From UMGS2069 sp045534555 (GTDB lineage Bacteria > Bacillota > Clostridia > Christensenellales > UBA1242), in contig JAZSJW010000002.1 in the NCBI GenBank assembly GCA_045534555.1, positions 16,131 to 80,130 on the forward strand: a DNA stretch of 64,000 bases, in the 5' to 3' direction. The notes under the pieces were generated by a model that made no database searches, was not told where the DNA came from, and saw only the letters and a list, made by a program, of their open reading frames with translations. Both the position numbers and the translations under genes were made by a program. Shown piece by piece: positions 36,173 through 45,300 of this stretch (the first letter of the stretch is position 1; each line of letters starts with the position of its first letter).

Positions 36173-36644
36173 TATTGCCTCGAAAAAAATTGACTTAGAA
36201 ACATTTTCTAATGGTGATTTTGATAAATATGATAAATTTGTTAAACAAAAATTTTATGACGAATTTATAAATTCAACAGTTTATCGTAATGGCAGGAGAA
36301 TTACTGCAGGACAAACAGATGCTGAAAGAGAAGAATGTTATAATCACTTAACAACAAAAGGATCCATGGACTCCTCAGTTAGACTGCCTGATCTAAGAAG
36401 ATATGAATCTTTATTTATACTTAAAGATATTTTAACAAACAATACTTGTAATAACTGCGATGAATATTTGGTATGGGAGAAAAAAGAAAAATATGTTAAG
36501 GAAAAAATATTTTGCGTTTCTACTGGTTATTTGATAATATTAGCAAAAAGAAATAAGGTATATAAGTTTGTATCAGCTTATCAGATTGATAGTGTTTCAA
36601 AAAAAGAAAAACTGGTTAGTGAATGGCTGAAATATAAAAAATAA
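36162..36644 (+). CDS. Possible PBECR-like RNase coupled to DUF3800 gene
   Basis: 160 residues from ATG 36162, with GAGGTG upstream; a GTG at 36156 overlaps that site. N-terminal half has YRNGRRITAGQTDAEREECYNHL, then C-x2-C in NNTCNNCDEYL. The C-terminal KIFCVSTGYLIILAKRNKVYKFVSAYQIDS resembles the last strands of barnase/EndoU/colicin-RelE-like nucleases. The family call is tentative. It overlaps the DUF3800 gene by 11 nt. Confidence 0.55.
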   Translation: MTCSIASKKIDLETFSNGDFDKYDKFVKQKFYDEFINSTVYRNGRRITAGQTDAEREECYNHLTTKGSMDSSVRLPDLRRYESLFILKDILTNNTCNNCDEYLVWEKKEKYVKEKIFCVSTGYLIILAKRNKVYKFVSAYQIDSVSKKEKLVSEWLKYKK

Positions 36645-36652
36645 AAAAAGAA

Positions 36653-36724
36653 GAGGTCGCAATTAGCGACCTCAGGACTCATCTCACGCCTAGGTAAGTG
36701 AGCAAATGAAATTCTATTGATTTC
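36653..36724 (-). ncRNA. Candidate small RNA, ~75-80 nt
   Basis: A strong promoter starts a transcript near 36724 that reaches a perfect 8-bp terminator hairpin (GAGGTCGC / GCGACCTC, 36653-36673) with TTCTTTTTTT after it. Between them are a TGAAAT / ATTTCA hairpin and a CTCAC / GTGAG hairpin. No reading frame. It converges on the 3' end of the preceding gene. Confidence 0.6.
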
Positions 36725-36730
36725 ATTAAT

Positions 36731-36759
36731 ATATTACAACATTTAAGCCGGCGTGTCAA
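36731..36759 (-). promoter_or_regulatory. Promoter of the candidate small RNA
   Basis: TTGACA (36754-36759), 17-nt spacer, TAATAT (36731-36736). Confidence 0.75.
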
Positions 36760-36866
36760 TAATTTTGAAAAAAATTACAAAAATTAGTTGACAATATTTT
36801 GTAATATACACTTATATTTTATACCATAACATATGTAAATATTCAAATTTTACTGTCAAAAATTTT

Positions 36867-36896
36867 AAAAGACGCCGTAAAATAGCGTCTTTTTTC
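36867..36896. terminator. Terminator after tRNA-Arg
   Basis: AAAAGACGC / GCGTCTTTT hairpin with T-rich sequence on both sides, 10 nt downstream of the tRNA 3' end. Confidence 0.8.
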
Positions 36897-36905
36897 TTTT
36901 TAAAT

Positions 36906-36982
<77 letters not shown>

Positions 36983-37003
36983 ATATTATTGAATTTTTAT
37001 TGG

Positions 37004-37027
37004 TTTGGGTGACTTTCTGGTCACTTT
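37004..37027 (+). repeat. Right-end copies of GGTGACTTT
   Basis: TTTGGGTGACTTT at 37004-37016 equals the left-end copy. The adjacent GGTCACTTT makes a short hairpin GTGAC / GTCAC with T6 on the plus strand, which might also be a terminator. Confidence 0.6.
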
Positions 37028-37109
37028 TTTATTTTTGTTTGTTTTGTACGATGCAAGAATGTGCGAATTCTTGGGCGATTTAGAATGTTTTTTCAAGTTG
37101 TATTCGGTA

Positions 37110-37149
37110 CTTAGGAGGCGGCCGCTCTATCCTGCTGAGCTACGGCTAC
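37110..37149 (-). pseudogene. 5' half of split tRNA-Arg(CCU), right att site
   Basis: Read on the minus strand: acceptor GTAGCCG, D-arm GCTCAGCAGGATAGAGC, anticodon stem GCCGC, then CTCCTAAG where homology stops. GCCGC pairs perfectly with GCGGC of the fragment at 24321-24365. The normal tRNA promoter lies just upstream. Confidence 0.9.
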
Positions 37150-37171
37150 ATGTTTTTTATAAGACTTTTAA

Positions 37172-37199
37172 AGTATAACACATAATTTGTTTTTTTCAA
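37172..37199 (-). promoter_or_regulatory. Ancestral tRNA-Arg promoter
   Basis: TTGAAA (37194-37199), 16-nt spacer, TATACT (37172-37177), start about 15 nt before the 5' half of the tRNA. It now reads through that half into the element toward the intact tRNA. Confidence 0.75.
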
Positions 37200-37210
37200 A
37201 TAGTATACAC

Positions 37211-37241
37211 AAAAAAACCACTAAATTTTTAGTGGCTTTTT
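37211..37241. terminator. Terminator after the paired membrane-protein genes
   Basis: CCACTAA / TTAGTGG hairpin with A-run and T-run on either side; works on both strands. Confidence 0.85.
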
Positions 37242-37257
37242 ATTATTCAATATTTTA

Positions 37258-37683
37258 TTAATTAAAATTTGACGTTGCAAGTATTGAAGCAGCAACTATT
37301 ACCAAAAGTGTTGGGATTATGGCCATAACTAAAGCAATCCAAGTGTGAGCTTTTTTATTAAGTCTAAATTGATTTACAAGATTTATAATAGACCTAATAT
37401 AACAAGCAACTATTGAATATAACATTATAATTGCTAAAATTATTGTTAAGAAAATATTTAAAAAAGCATTGAGCGGATTTTTCCACAAAAAATAAATTAT
37501 AACGAATGTTACGCCAATTATAGCATACATTATAAGCGAAAACATAATACTTCTAACTGCACATTTTTTACTTTTAGGTGCAAGTTCTGGTTCTTGCTTT
37601 AAAGCTTCATAAATATCTCTATCTTTTTGAACGCCTTTGCTATTAATGAGCCACGTAAATATTCTTCCTAAAAACTTCCACAT
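37258..37683 (-). CDS. Small membrane protein, unknown
   Basis: 141 residues from ATG 37683 (AGGAG eight nt upstream; two earlier starts overlap that site). Three hydrophobic helices at about residues 42-65, 69-97 and 112-136, preceded by a charged N-terminus. No family recognised. Lies 14 nt after the next membrane-protein gene and is probably translated with it. Confidence 0.65.
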   Translation of the reverse strand: MWKFLGRIFTWLINSKGVQKDRDIYEALKQEPELAPKSKKCAVRSIMFSLIMYAIIGVTFVIIYFLWKNPLNAFLNIFLTIILAIIMLYSIVACYIRSIINLVNQFRLNKKAHTWIALVMAIIPTLLVIVAASILATSNFN

Positions 37684-37697
37684 AATCATCACTCCTA

Positions 37698-38435
37698 TTA
37701 ATAAAGTTTTCCAGCATTTCTTTTTTGTTCTTTCTTTCGTTCTTTTTTATGCCTAACCTTTCTAAACGACTTAATCTTTACTTTAATCTCTTCTCTTTCT
37801 TCATCTGATAATTTGTTATATGCAACCCTATTTCTAATTAAATCCGCAATAACTAATATATTGAATAAAAGTGAAAAAACAAGAGTTACAATCAATAAAA
37901 TTCCAACAATTTCTAAATTATTTGTAAAACACACTATTATTGCAAAGAATATTAAAACATTCAAAATTATTTCATAAATAAGCATAGAAATATATTCAAG
38001 TCTTGCAAAAACAATTTCCATGTTTTCTTTATTAGCACCTTTTAAAACTCTTACATAATTAGCTTTGCCATTTCTAAACATAAAACCAATTGCTATAGGG
38101 ATTAAGGTCATACCAATCATAAAAATGTAATATATAATACCAACTAAACCTGCAATACCAAAAGTGAATGTGTTTGCTCCTTGACCAAAAAACATTCCAT
38201 TTAATTCTGGCACGAACGTTGCAAGAAGCATAGATATAGCCATATACCCCATGACACCGAAAAATACACTACATGCAATATAATAGCAAGCAATAACAGC
38301 GTTTCTTAATGCCCTTACCTTTCCTTTTAGCTCCTTTTCTACCATGGGTTTATCTAAATCCATAACTTGATCTTGTTTTGTAGGCTCTTGAACACTTGGT
38401 TCTTCTACTTTTACTTCTACTTGATTTTCTTCCAT
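37698..38435 (-). CDS. Membrane protein, unknown
   Basis: 245 residues. An acidic N-terminus of about 45 residues, then four hydrophobic segments (VIACYYIACSVFFGVMGYMAISMLLATFV, FGIAGLVGIIYYIFMIGMTLIPIAIGFMF, MLIYEIILNVLIFFAIIVCF, VGILLIVTLVFSLLFNILVIADLI) and a strongly basic C-terminal tail (KVRHKKERKKEQKRN). AGAGG precedes the ATG. Function unknown. Confidence 0.7.
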   Translation of the reverse strand: MEENQVEVKVEEPSVQEPTKQDQVMDLDKPMVEKELKGKVRALRNAVIACYYIACSVFFGVMGYMAISMLLATFVPELNGMFFGQGANTFTFGIAGLVGIIYYIFMIGMTLIPIAIGFMFRNGKANYVRVLKGANKENMEIVFARLEYISMLIYEIILNVLIFFAIIVCFTNNLEIVGILLIVTLVFSLLFNILVIADLIRNRVAYNKLSDEEREEIKVKIKSFRKVRHKKERKKEQKRNAGKLY

Positions 38436-38528
38436 AAAGCACCTCTTTTCTTTAGTCTATCACTTTTTTACTCAATTTGTATACTAATTTTTATGATTAA
38501 TTGTAAAACTTATTTTTTGTTAACACAA

Positions 38529-38549
38529 ATATCTACTGGTGGTAGATAT
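38529..38549. promoter_or_regulatory. Palindromic operator candidate
   Basis: ATATCTAC-N5-GTAGATAT, perfect 8-bp arms, 7 nt upstream of the -35 of the HTH-AAA-CYTH gene. Likely bound by that protein's own HTH domain. Confidence 0.55.
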
Positions 38550-38556
38550 TTTTCTC

Positions 38557-38585
38557 TTGAAAAGAGAGATTTGTTGTGGTAATAT
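38557..38585 (+). promoter_or_regulatory. Promoter of the HTH-AAA-CYTH gene
   Basis: TTGAAA (38557-38562), 17-nt spacer, TAATAT (38580-38585). Confidence 0.7.
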
Positions 38586-38608
38586 AAAAATAGTTACGGA
38601 GGTAAAAA

Positions 38609-39922
38609 ATGAATAATTTTTCTTTTGCAAATAAATTATATGAATTAAGGACTAGTCAAGGATTATCGCAAGCGGAACTTGCAAATCTTTTAGGAATTAC
38701 TAATAAATCTATTTCTAAGTGGGAAAATGCTAAATCTTTTCCATCAATAAACCAACTTATAAAGATATCACATATATTACACGTTTCTATTGATGACCTC
38801 TTGATTGAAAAAACTAGAAACAATAAAAATATTTATAAAATTGCAATAACTGGTGGGCCTTGTTCAGGAAAATCAACTGCACAAAGTTGGATACAAAAAG
38901 AGTTTACACAAAAAGGATATATGGTTTTATTTGTGCCAGAAACCGCAACAGAATTAATTTTAGGCGGGGTTACTCCATGGACCATTGATACCACTGTAAA
39001 TTTTCAAAAATATATCATGCAATTACAGCTTGAAAAAGAAAAAATATTTGAAGAAGCTGCAACTCACTTAGATAACTACGATAAGGTTTTAATAGTTTGT
39101 GACAGAGGTTCTCTTGATGGTAAGGCTTACATGACAGAGCACGAATTCAAACAAGTAATTAAACACTTAAACACTAATGAAATATCACTTAGAGATAATT
39201 ATGATGCTGTGTTTCATTTAAAAACTGCAGCAGATGGTGCTCCGGAATTTTATAGTTACGAGAATAATCAAGCTCGATACGAAACTAAAGAAGAAGCTAT
39301 TTTAAAGGATAATATAATTTTAAATGCATGGACTGGGCACCCTCATCTAAGAGTAATTGATAATTCAACCGATTTTGAACACAAAATGAAAAGACTAATA
39401 AAAGAAATTTCTAATTTTCTCGGAGAACCAGAACCTTATGAAATTGAACGCAAATTTTTGATTGAGTATCCGAGCCTAGAACATCTAGAAAAATTGCCAA
39501 ATTGTAAAAAAGTAGATATTATTCAGACATATTTAACATCTAACAACATTTCGGAAATACGAGTTAGGCAAAGAGGTGAAAATGGAAATTATACATATAC
39601 AAAGACCATAAAAAAATCCATTACCAGCACTAAAAGGCTTGAACTTGAAACAAGAATTACAAAAGATGAATATATCTCATTACTATTAGATGCCGACACA
39701 ACTAAACATCAAATCAGAAAAACTAGATATTGTTTAATGTATAAAAATCAATATTTCGAAATTGACATTTATCCAAATTGGAATGATAAGGCGATTTTAG
39801 AACTTGAACTATCAGATGAAAATCAAAAAATTGAATTTCCAAAGGAAATAAAAATAATCAAAGAAGTTACCGGCGATGAAACTTATCTAAACAGTAAGCT
39901 TGCAACCTCTTTTAAAAAATAA
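38609..39922 (+). CDS. Three-domain protein: XRE HTH, AAA ATPase, CYTH
   Basis: 437 residues. HTH_3 domain at about 6-64 (LRTSQGLSQAELANLLGITNKSISKWEN). NadR/AAA_28-type NTPase from about 76, Walker A GGPCSGKST (82-90) and VLIVCDRGSLDGKAYM as Walker B-like. From about 278 a CYTH domain: YEIERKFLIEYP, SEIRVRQRGENGNYTYTKTIKK, RLELETRIT, FEIDIYPNW, AILELEL, the tunnel-fold pattern of triphosphate-binding enzymes. Combination of DNA binding with triphosphate chemistry suggests a nucleotide-sensing regulator; the ligand is unknown. Confidence 0.88.
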   Translation: MNNFSFANKLYELRTSQGLSQAELANLLGITNKSISKWENAKSFPSINQLIKISHILHVSIDDLLIEKTRNNKNIYKIAITGGPCSGKSTAQSWIQKEFTQKGYMVLFVPETATELILGGVTPWTIDTTVNFQKYIMQLQLEKEKIFEEAATHLDNYDKVLIVCDRGSLDGKAYMTEHEFKQVIKHLNTNEISLRDNYDAVFHLKTAADGAPEFYSYENNQARYETKEEAILKDNIILNAWTGHPHLRVIDNSTDFEHKMKRLIKEISNFLGEPEPYEIERKFLIEYPSLEHLEKLPNCKKVDIIQTYLTSNNISEIRVRQRGENGNYTYTKTIKKSITSTKRLELETRITKDEYISLLLDADTTKHQIRKTRYCLMYKNQYFEIDIYPNWNDKAILELELSDENQKIEFPKEIKIIKEVTGDETYLNSKLATSFKK

Positions 39923-39951
39923 AAAGAACTATTCAAAATAGTTCTTTTTTA
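39922..39951. terminator. Shared terminator, HTH-AAA-CYTH and gltX genes
   Basis: AAAGAACTAT / ATAGTTCTTT hairpin between the two convergent genes with A- and T-runs. Confidence 0.85.
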
Positions 39952-41613
39952 TTATAAATTTTCTAAAACATAATTTATTCTGTTTTCTACTTCTACTTTC
40001 CCTAGAACTTGCATAATAGAATATAAGTCTGGAGTTTGGTTTCTTCCTGTAACAGCACCTCTAATAATTGCACAAGCATCGGCAACATTTCCCTTAAACA
40101 TCTCAGGATTTGCTTTATAAGCTTTATTATCTGTCGCAAAACCACACTTTCCTGCAACCTCTTTAATAAGAGCAAACCATTCTTCCTTGGTTGCGTTTAA
40201 TGAAAGGACTTTTAAATATTCACTTAAAAACTCTTTAATTGTTTCTTTTGTAAATTTAACATCAAAATTAAGCAATTCTTTACGATTTAAAAGTTCATTA
40301 TAAAAATAACTATATAAATTTTTAACTTCACCATAAGCCTCAATATCTTTTCTTGGACGCTCTATTTCTCTATCAATATTAAGTGCTTTTATGCTTAAAT
40401 CTTTATATTTTTCTAAAATTGACGCAAAATCTTTCTCATACTCTTGTGCCCAAGATAACACTCCATTGTATACATCTTCAGCTTTCATTCTTGAAATTAA
40501 ATTTTTACTAATATCGTTAAGTTTTACAAGGTCGAATATAGGAGCTACTGCTGTTATATCATTAACACCAAACTTAAACTCTTTCCAACTTAAGTTAGGA
40601 TTTTGTCTTCTCCAATTTTCAAAACCAGAATTAATAAGATTCAGTAAATATTCTAAAACACTTTCAATTGGATATCCTTTTTCAAAATAATAACGCATAT
40701 CCGCTTCAGGATCATATCTTTTAGAGATTTTTCTTCTATTTCCCTCATCTCCAATTTTACAAATTAAAGGATTGTGGCAATATGTTACATAATCAAAACC
40801 TAAAGCATCAAAAATTTCCATATGAGCTGGTGTTGAACTAATATACTCTTCGCCCCTAACAACTATTGTAGTACCCATTAAGGTGTCATCAATTGCATGT
40901 GCAAAGGCATAAGGAGGTACTCCATCATTCTTTACAAGAATAATGTCTTTGGCATTCGCTTTTGTTTCTATTTCACCCTTAATTAGATCATAAAACTTAA
41001 CTCTTTCTGTTCCATTGTTTTTTGTTCTAAGACGTATAGCAAAAGGTTTCCCTTCATTTAAATTTAACTCAACCTCTTCATAAGTTAAATCTCTACAAGG
41101 ATCATATTCTTTTAAATCATCATTTTCAAATTTATGTTCTCTAAGCTTTAAAACATCTTCCTTACCCTCTGTTTTTTTACAAAAACATGGAAAAGCCTTT
41201 CCTTCACTAACAAGTTTTTTTGCAAAAGCTTTATAAATTTCCACTCTTTGACTTTGAACATATGGACCATAATTTCCAATATCTTCGCCATCTAAAGTTT
41301 GATATTCATTTGCTTTAATACCAAATTTATCTAAAATCTCATAAATAACTTTTGTGGCATCTTTCTTTTCTCTTTTTGCATCAGTATCTTCAATTCTCAA
41401 GAAAAATACACCATCAGTTACTCTTGTTAAATTGTAAGAAATAAACATCTGAAAAAAGTTTCCAAGATGCATATATCCAGTTGGGCTTGGTGCATATCGA
41501 GAAACAACTTGACTTTTTGCTAAATTTCTTTTTGGATATTTTTTTAAGATATCTTCTACTGTATATTTATTATTTGGATATAATAATTCTGCTATTTTTT
41601 CATAATTAGTCAT
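39952..41613 (-). CDS. gltX: Glutamyl-tRNA synthetase, long divergent form
   Basis: 553 residues from ATG 41613 (AGAGGTGG upstream). VSRYAPSPTGYMHLGNF is the HIGH-region and RRKISKRYDP the KMSKS-region of a class I synthetase; FFLRIEDTDAKREKKDA and GVPPYAFAHAIDD are GluRS blocks. Compared with the usual ~485 residues it has about 33 extra N-terminal residues and a longer C-terminal anticodon-binding part. It charges tRNA-Glu. ATG overlaps the stop of the HD gene by 8 nt. Confidence 0.92.
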   Translation of the reverse strand: MTNYEKIAELLYPNNKYTVEDILKKYPKRNLAKSQVVSRYAPSPTGYMHLGNFFQMFISYNLTRVTDGVFFLRIEDTDAKREKKDATKVIYEILDKFGIKANEYQTLDGEDIGNYGPYVQSQRVEIYKAFAKKLVSEGKAFPCFCKKTEGKEDVLKLREHKFENDDLKEYDPCRDLTYEEVELNLNEGKPFAIRLRTKNNGTERVKFYDLIKGEIETKANAKDIILVKNDGVPPYAFAHAIDDTLMGTTIVVRGEEYISSTPAHMEIFDALGFDYVTYCHNPLICKIGDEGNRRKISKRYDPEADMRYYFEKGYPIESVLEYLLNLINSGFENWRRQNPNLSWKEFKFGVNDITAVAPIFDLVKLNDISKNLISRMKAEDVYNGVLSWAQEYEKDFASILEKYKDLSIKALNIDREIERPRKDIEAYGEVKNLYSYFYNELLNRKELLNFDVKFTKETIKEFLSEYLKVLSLNATKEEWFALIKEVAGKCGFATDNKAYKANPEMFKGNVADACAIIRGAVTGRNQTPDLYSIMQVLGKVEVENRINYVLENL

Positions 41614-42202
41614 TATTTTCCACCTCTTTTTCATCTAAATAAGTCGCCATTAAATCTGCAATATGAGTTAACACTGCGAGAGGAAACCTCTTGTATGCTT
41701 CTGCATAGGTGTTCATTGAGCTTTGTGCACGAGCATCAAAGCCACCCATGTGCCAATTAATCGCCATGGCTTCTTCCCTAGTAAGTCTCATGTATCCGTT
41801 AATTATATAAACACTTTTTTCACCATGACCATAAGGAAGAGCATCTTCAACAGTGTAATATGGTTCTTGAACCCATTCACCATTTTTCTTTACATTTTTA
41901 GTACTTTCTTTATAATAACAGCATTTGCAAACATCATGAAATAAAGCACAAATAGTTATAGTTTCAATATTTACAGCATCTTCGCCATACTCTTCTACAG
42001 CTAAACGAAGCAGTCTATCATAAACATTTAATGAATGTTGACAAAGACCGCCCTTTTCTGCTAAATGAAATCTTGTTGAACATGGTGCAGTAAAAAAATC
42101 TGTACTTTCTAAAAAGTTTAATAACTCTTCAAGACCATCTCTTGAAATGTTTTCTCTTGCAATTCTTAAAAATTCTTCTTTATTTTCTTCAATATTTAAC
42201 AT
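41606..42202 (-). CDS. HD-domain phosphohydrolase
   Basis: 198 residues from ATG 42202, AAGGA upstream; a start 19 codons earlier would lie on the promoter. Metal site residues: His in GGLCQHSLNVYD, HD in ICALFHDVCKCCYY, His in LPYGHGEKSV and AINWHMGG, Asp in THIADLMATYL. The HD superfamily hydrolyses phosphate esters of nucleotides or tRNA; this subfamily's substrate is not known. Cotranscribed with gltX. Confidence 0.85.
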   Translation of the reverse strand: MLNIEENKEEFLRIARENISRDGLEELLNFLESTDFFTAPCSTRFHLAEKGGLCQHSLNVYDRLLRLAVEEYGEDAVNIETITICALFHDVCKCCYYKESTKNVKKNGEWVQEPYYTVEDALPYGHGEKSVYIINGYMRLTREEAMAINWHMGGFDARAQSSMNTYAEAYKRFPLAVLTHIADLMATYLDEKEVENND

Positions 42203-42230
42203 AATTTTTTCCTTTTTATAATCTAATAAG

Positions 42231-42259
42231 ATTATAACCTCAAAACTCCTTTGTTGCAA
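42231..42259 (-). promoter_or_regulatory. Promoter of the HD-gltX operon
   Basis: TTGCAA (42254-42259), 17-nt spacer, TATAAT (42231-42236). Confidence 0.8.
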
Positions 42260-42333
42260 GTGTTTTGCTAAAAGTTGACTATCTAGAATATATAAAGCTT
42301 GTTATTTGCTACAATTTAAACAATTTTTAATAA

Positions 42334-42363
42334 ATAAAAACAGCCAGAACCAACTGACCGTTT
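42334..42363 (-). terminator. Terminator of rpoBC
   Basis: ACGGTCAG / CTGGCTGT stem (two G-U pairs) with TTGGTT loop and TTTTTATT after it. Confidence 0.85.
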
Positions 42364-42378
42364 TTATTATATATTAAC

Positions 42379-45300
42379 TTATTTTGTGACAGGGGTCATT
42401 TCGCGATATTTACGAAGACCAGTACCAGCAGGGATAAGTTTACCAATAATAACGTTACCCTTTAATCCTACAAGTGGATCAACCTTACCACGAATAGCGG
42501 CATCTGTAAGAACTCTAACTGTTTCTTGGAATGACGCAGCTGATAAGAAGCTATCAGTTTCAAGTGAAGCTTTTGTAATAGAAAGAAGTACACGTTTAGC
42601 TGATGCAGGAACACCGCCGTTTGCAAGAACTCTTTCGTTTTCTTCTTCATATTTGAAGATATCAACAATTTCACCTGGAAGAATATCTGTATCACCAGAT
42701 TCTTCAACTTTAACTTTTCTTAACATTTGACGAATAATGATTTCCATGTGTTTATCATTAACGTCAACCGAGTTATTCTTATACACTTTAAGAACTTCTC
42801 TCATCATGTAGTCTTGAACACCCTTAACACCCTTTGTTTTTAAGATGTCATGTGGGTTTAATGGACCTTCTGTTAATTGGCTACCAGGTTCAACCTTATC
42901 GCCTACAGCAACCTTAAATTTAGCTCCATAAGGTGTTGAATATTCAATTTCTGCACCTTCACTAGATTTAACAACTACAAGTTGTTTTGCTTCATCAACA
43001 TTAACAACTTTACCATTAACTTCAGAAATTACTGCACAACCCTTTGGTTTCTTCGCTTCAAAGATTTCTTCTACACGAGGAAGACCACGAGTGATATCGT
43101 CCGCAGATGCAGAACCACCAGCTTGGAAGACTTTCATGGTTAACTGTGTTCCTGGTTCACCAATTGATTGAGCTGCAATAATACCAACAGCCTCACCAAC
43201 TTCAACCATTTCACGAGATGCCATGTTTCTACCATAACATTTAGTACATGTACCATATTTACATTTACAAGTAAATACAGTTCTGATTTCAACTTCTTCA
43301 ATACCTGCGTTTTCAATAGCGGTTGCTTGTTCGTTTGTAATCATTTCGTTAGCTTTAGCTAGAACTTCACCAGTTTCAGGGTGAATAACATCACCAACAG
43401 GGCAACGACCATAAATTCTTTCTTTTAATGATTCCACTTTAGAAGAACCATCATAAATAGCGGAAACTTTCATTCCTTTTGGTTTTTCGCCAAGATTTGC
43501 ATAGCAGTCTTCTTCCTCAACTACTACTTCTTGTGCTACGTCAACAAGACGACGAGTTAAGTAACCAGCATCGGCTGTCTTAAGACCCTTGTCGACCATA
43601 CCTTTACGTCCACCACGAGTTTGAATGAAGTATTCAATAACTGAAAGACCATCTTTATATGATGAACGAATAGGAACTTCAATAACTTTACCTGATGTTG
43701 ACACCATTATACCGATAGTACCAGCAAGCTGACACATGTTACTTGCGTTACCACGGGCAGCAGAGTCAACCATCATCTTTAATGGGTTCTTTCTGTCATA
43801 AACAGCCATTGTAGAACCTTCAATTTTCTTAATTGCATTGTTCCAAATATCTGTAATTTTAACACTCTTTTCTTCAGCAGTGATAAGACCACGTCTATAT
43901 TGGTTTTTAGCAACGTTTGCAAGTTTATTAGCTTCTTCAATTACTTCTTTTCTATCACCAGCAACCTTAACGTCAAATAAGTTAGCAGTAATAGATGCAA
44001 TTGTTGAATATTTAAAGCCTGTATCTTTTAACCTATCAAGAAGCTTAGCACATTCTGTAGGTCCAAGATTATCATAACAAGCTTTAATGATTGCCTTAAT
44101 TTGTTTCTTTCCTACAGCGTAGTCTACTTCAAATTTAAGCATATCTTCTGGAGTTTCTCTCTTTATTAAACCAATTCCTTCTGGCAAAATTTTGTTGAAT
44201 AAAATTTTACCTACAGTTGTTGGAATTCTACCAGTATGAACAACTCCATCAATTTCTTTTTGTACTCTTACAACAATTTTTGAGTGTAATGTAACTATTC
44301 CATTTTCATAAGCCATGATAGCTTCGTCTGGAGAAGCGAATGTCATTCCTTCACCTTTTTCACCATCATTATCAAATGTTAAGTAGTAGTTACCAATAAT
44401 CATATCTTGTGATGGAACTGTGATAGGTTCACCATCAGATAGTTTTAAAATGTTATTAGATGCAAGCATTAAAAATCTTGCTTCTGCTTGAGCATCAATA
44501 GAAAGTGGAACGTGAACAGCCATTTGGTCACCGTCAAAGTCAGCACCAAATGCAGGACAAGCAAGTGGGTGAAGTTTCATAGCTCTTCCTTCAACTAAAA
44601 CAGGCTCATAAGCTTGAATTGAAAGTCTGTGAAGAGATGGTGCACGGTTAAGAAGAACTGGGTGGTCCTTAATAACATCTTCCAAAACGTCCCAAACGAC
44701 AGGTCTAGCTCTTTCTACTACACGTTTTGCACTTTTAATATTATGAGATTGATTTAAGTCAACAAGTCTCTTCATTACAAATGGTTTGAATAACTCAAGA
44801 GCCATTTCCTTTGGAAGACCACATTGATAAATCTTAAGGTTTGGTCCGACAACGATAACTGAACGACCAGAATAGTCAACACGTTTACCAAGTAGGTTTT
44901 GACGGAATCTACCTTGCTTACCACGAAGCAATCCTGATAAAGATTTTAATTCTCTATTACCAGCACCTGAAATAGCTTTTCCACGACGACCATTATCAAT
45001 AAGAGCATCTACTGCTTCTTGAAGCATTCTCTTTTCATTTCTAATAATGATATCAGGAGCGCCAAGTTCAATAAGTTTTTTAAGTCTGTTATTACGGTTA
45101 ATAACTCTTCTATATAAATCATTCAAGTCTGAAGTTGCAAATCTTCCGCCATCTAGTGGAACCATAGGTCTTAATTCTGGTGGAATTACTGGAACAACAT
45201 CTAAAATCATCCATTCAGGTTTTGAATTACTCTTTCTGAAAGCTTCTAATAATCTTAATTTCTTTGCAGCATTGAGTTTCTTTTGACCTTTAGATGTATT

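Noticed and set aside
36675..36715. Hammerhead-like string GATGAGTCC in the small-RNA candidate
   Set aside because: The rest of the core (CU before GAUGA, and GAAA after stem II) is absent; likely chance.
36787..36830. Second TTGACA on the plus strand before the tRNA terminator
   Set aside because: The nearest -10-like sequence is poor and spacing is wrong; nothing but a terminator follows.
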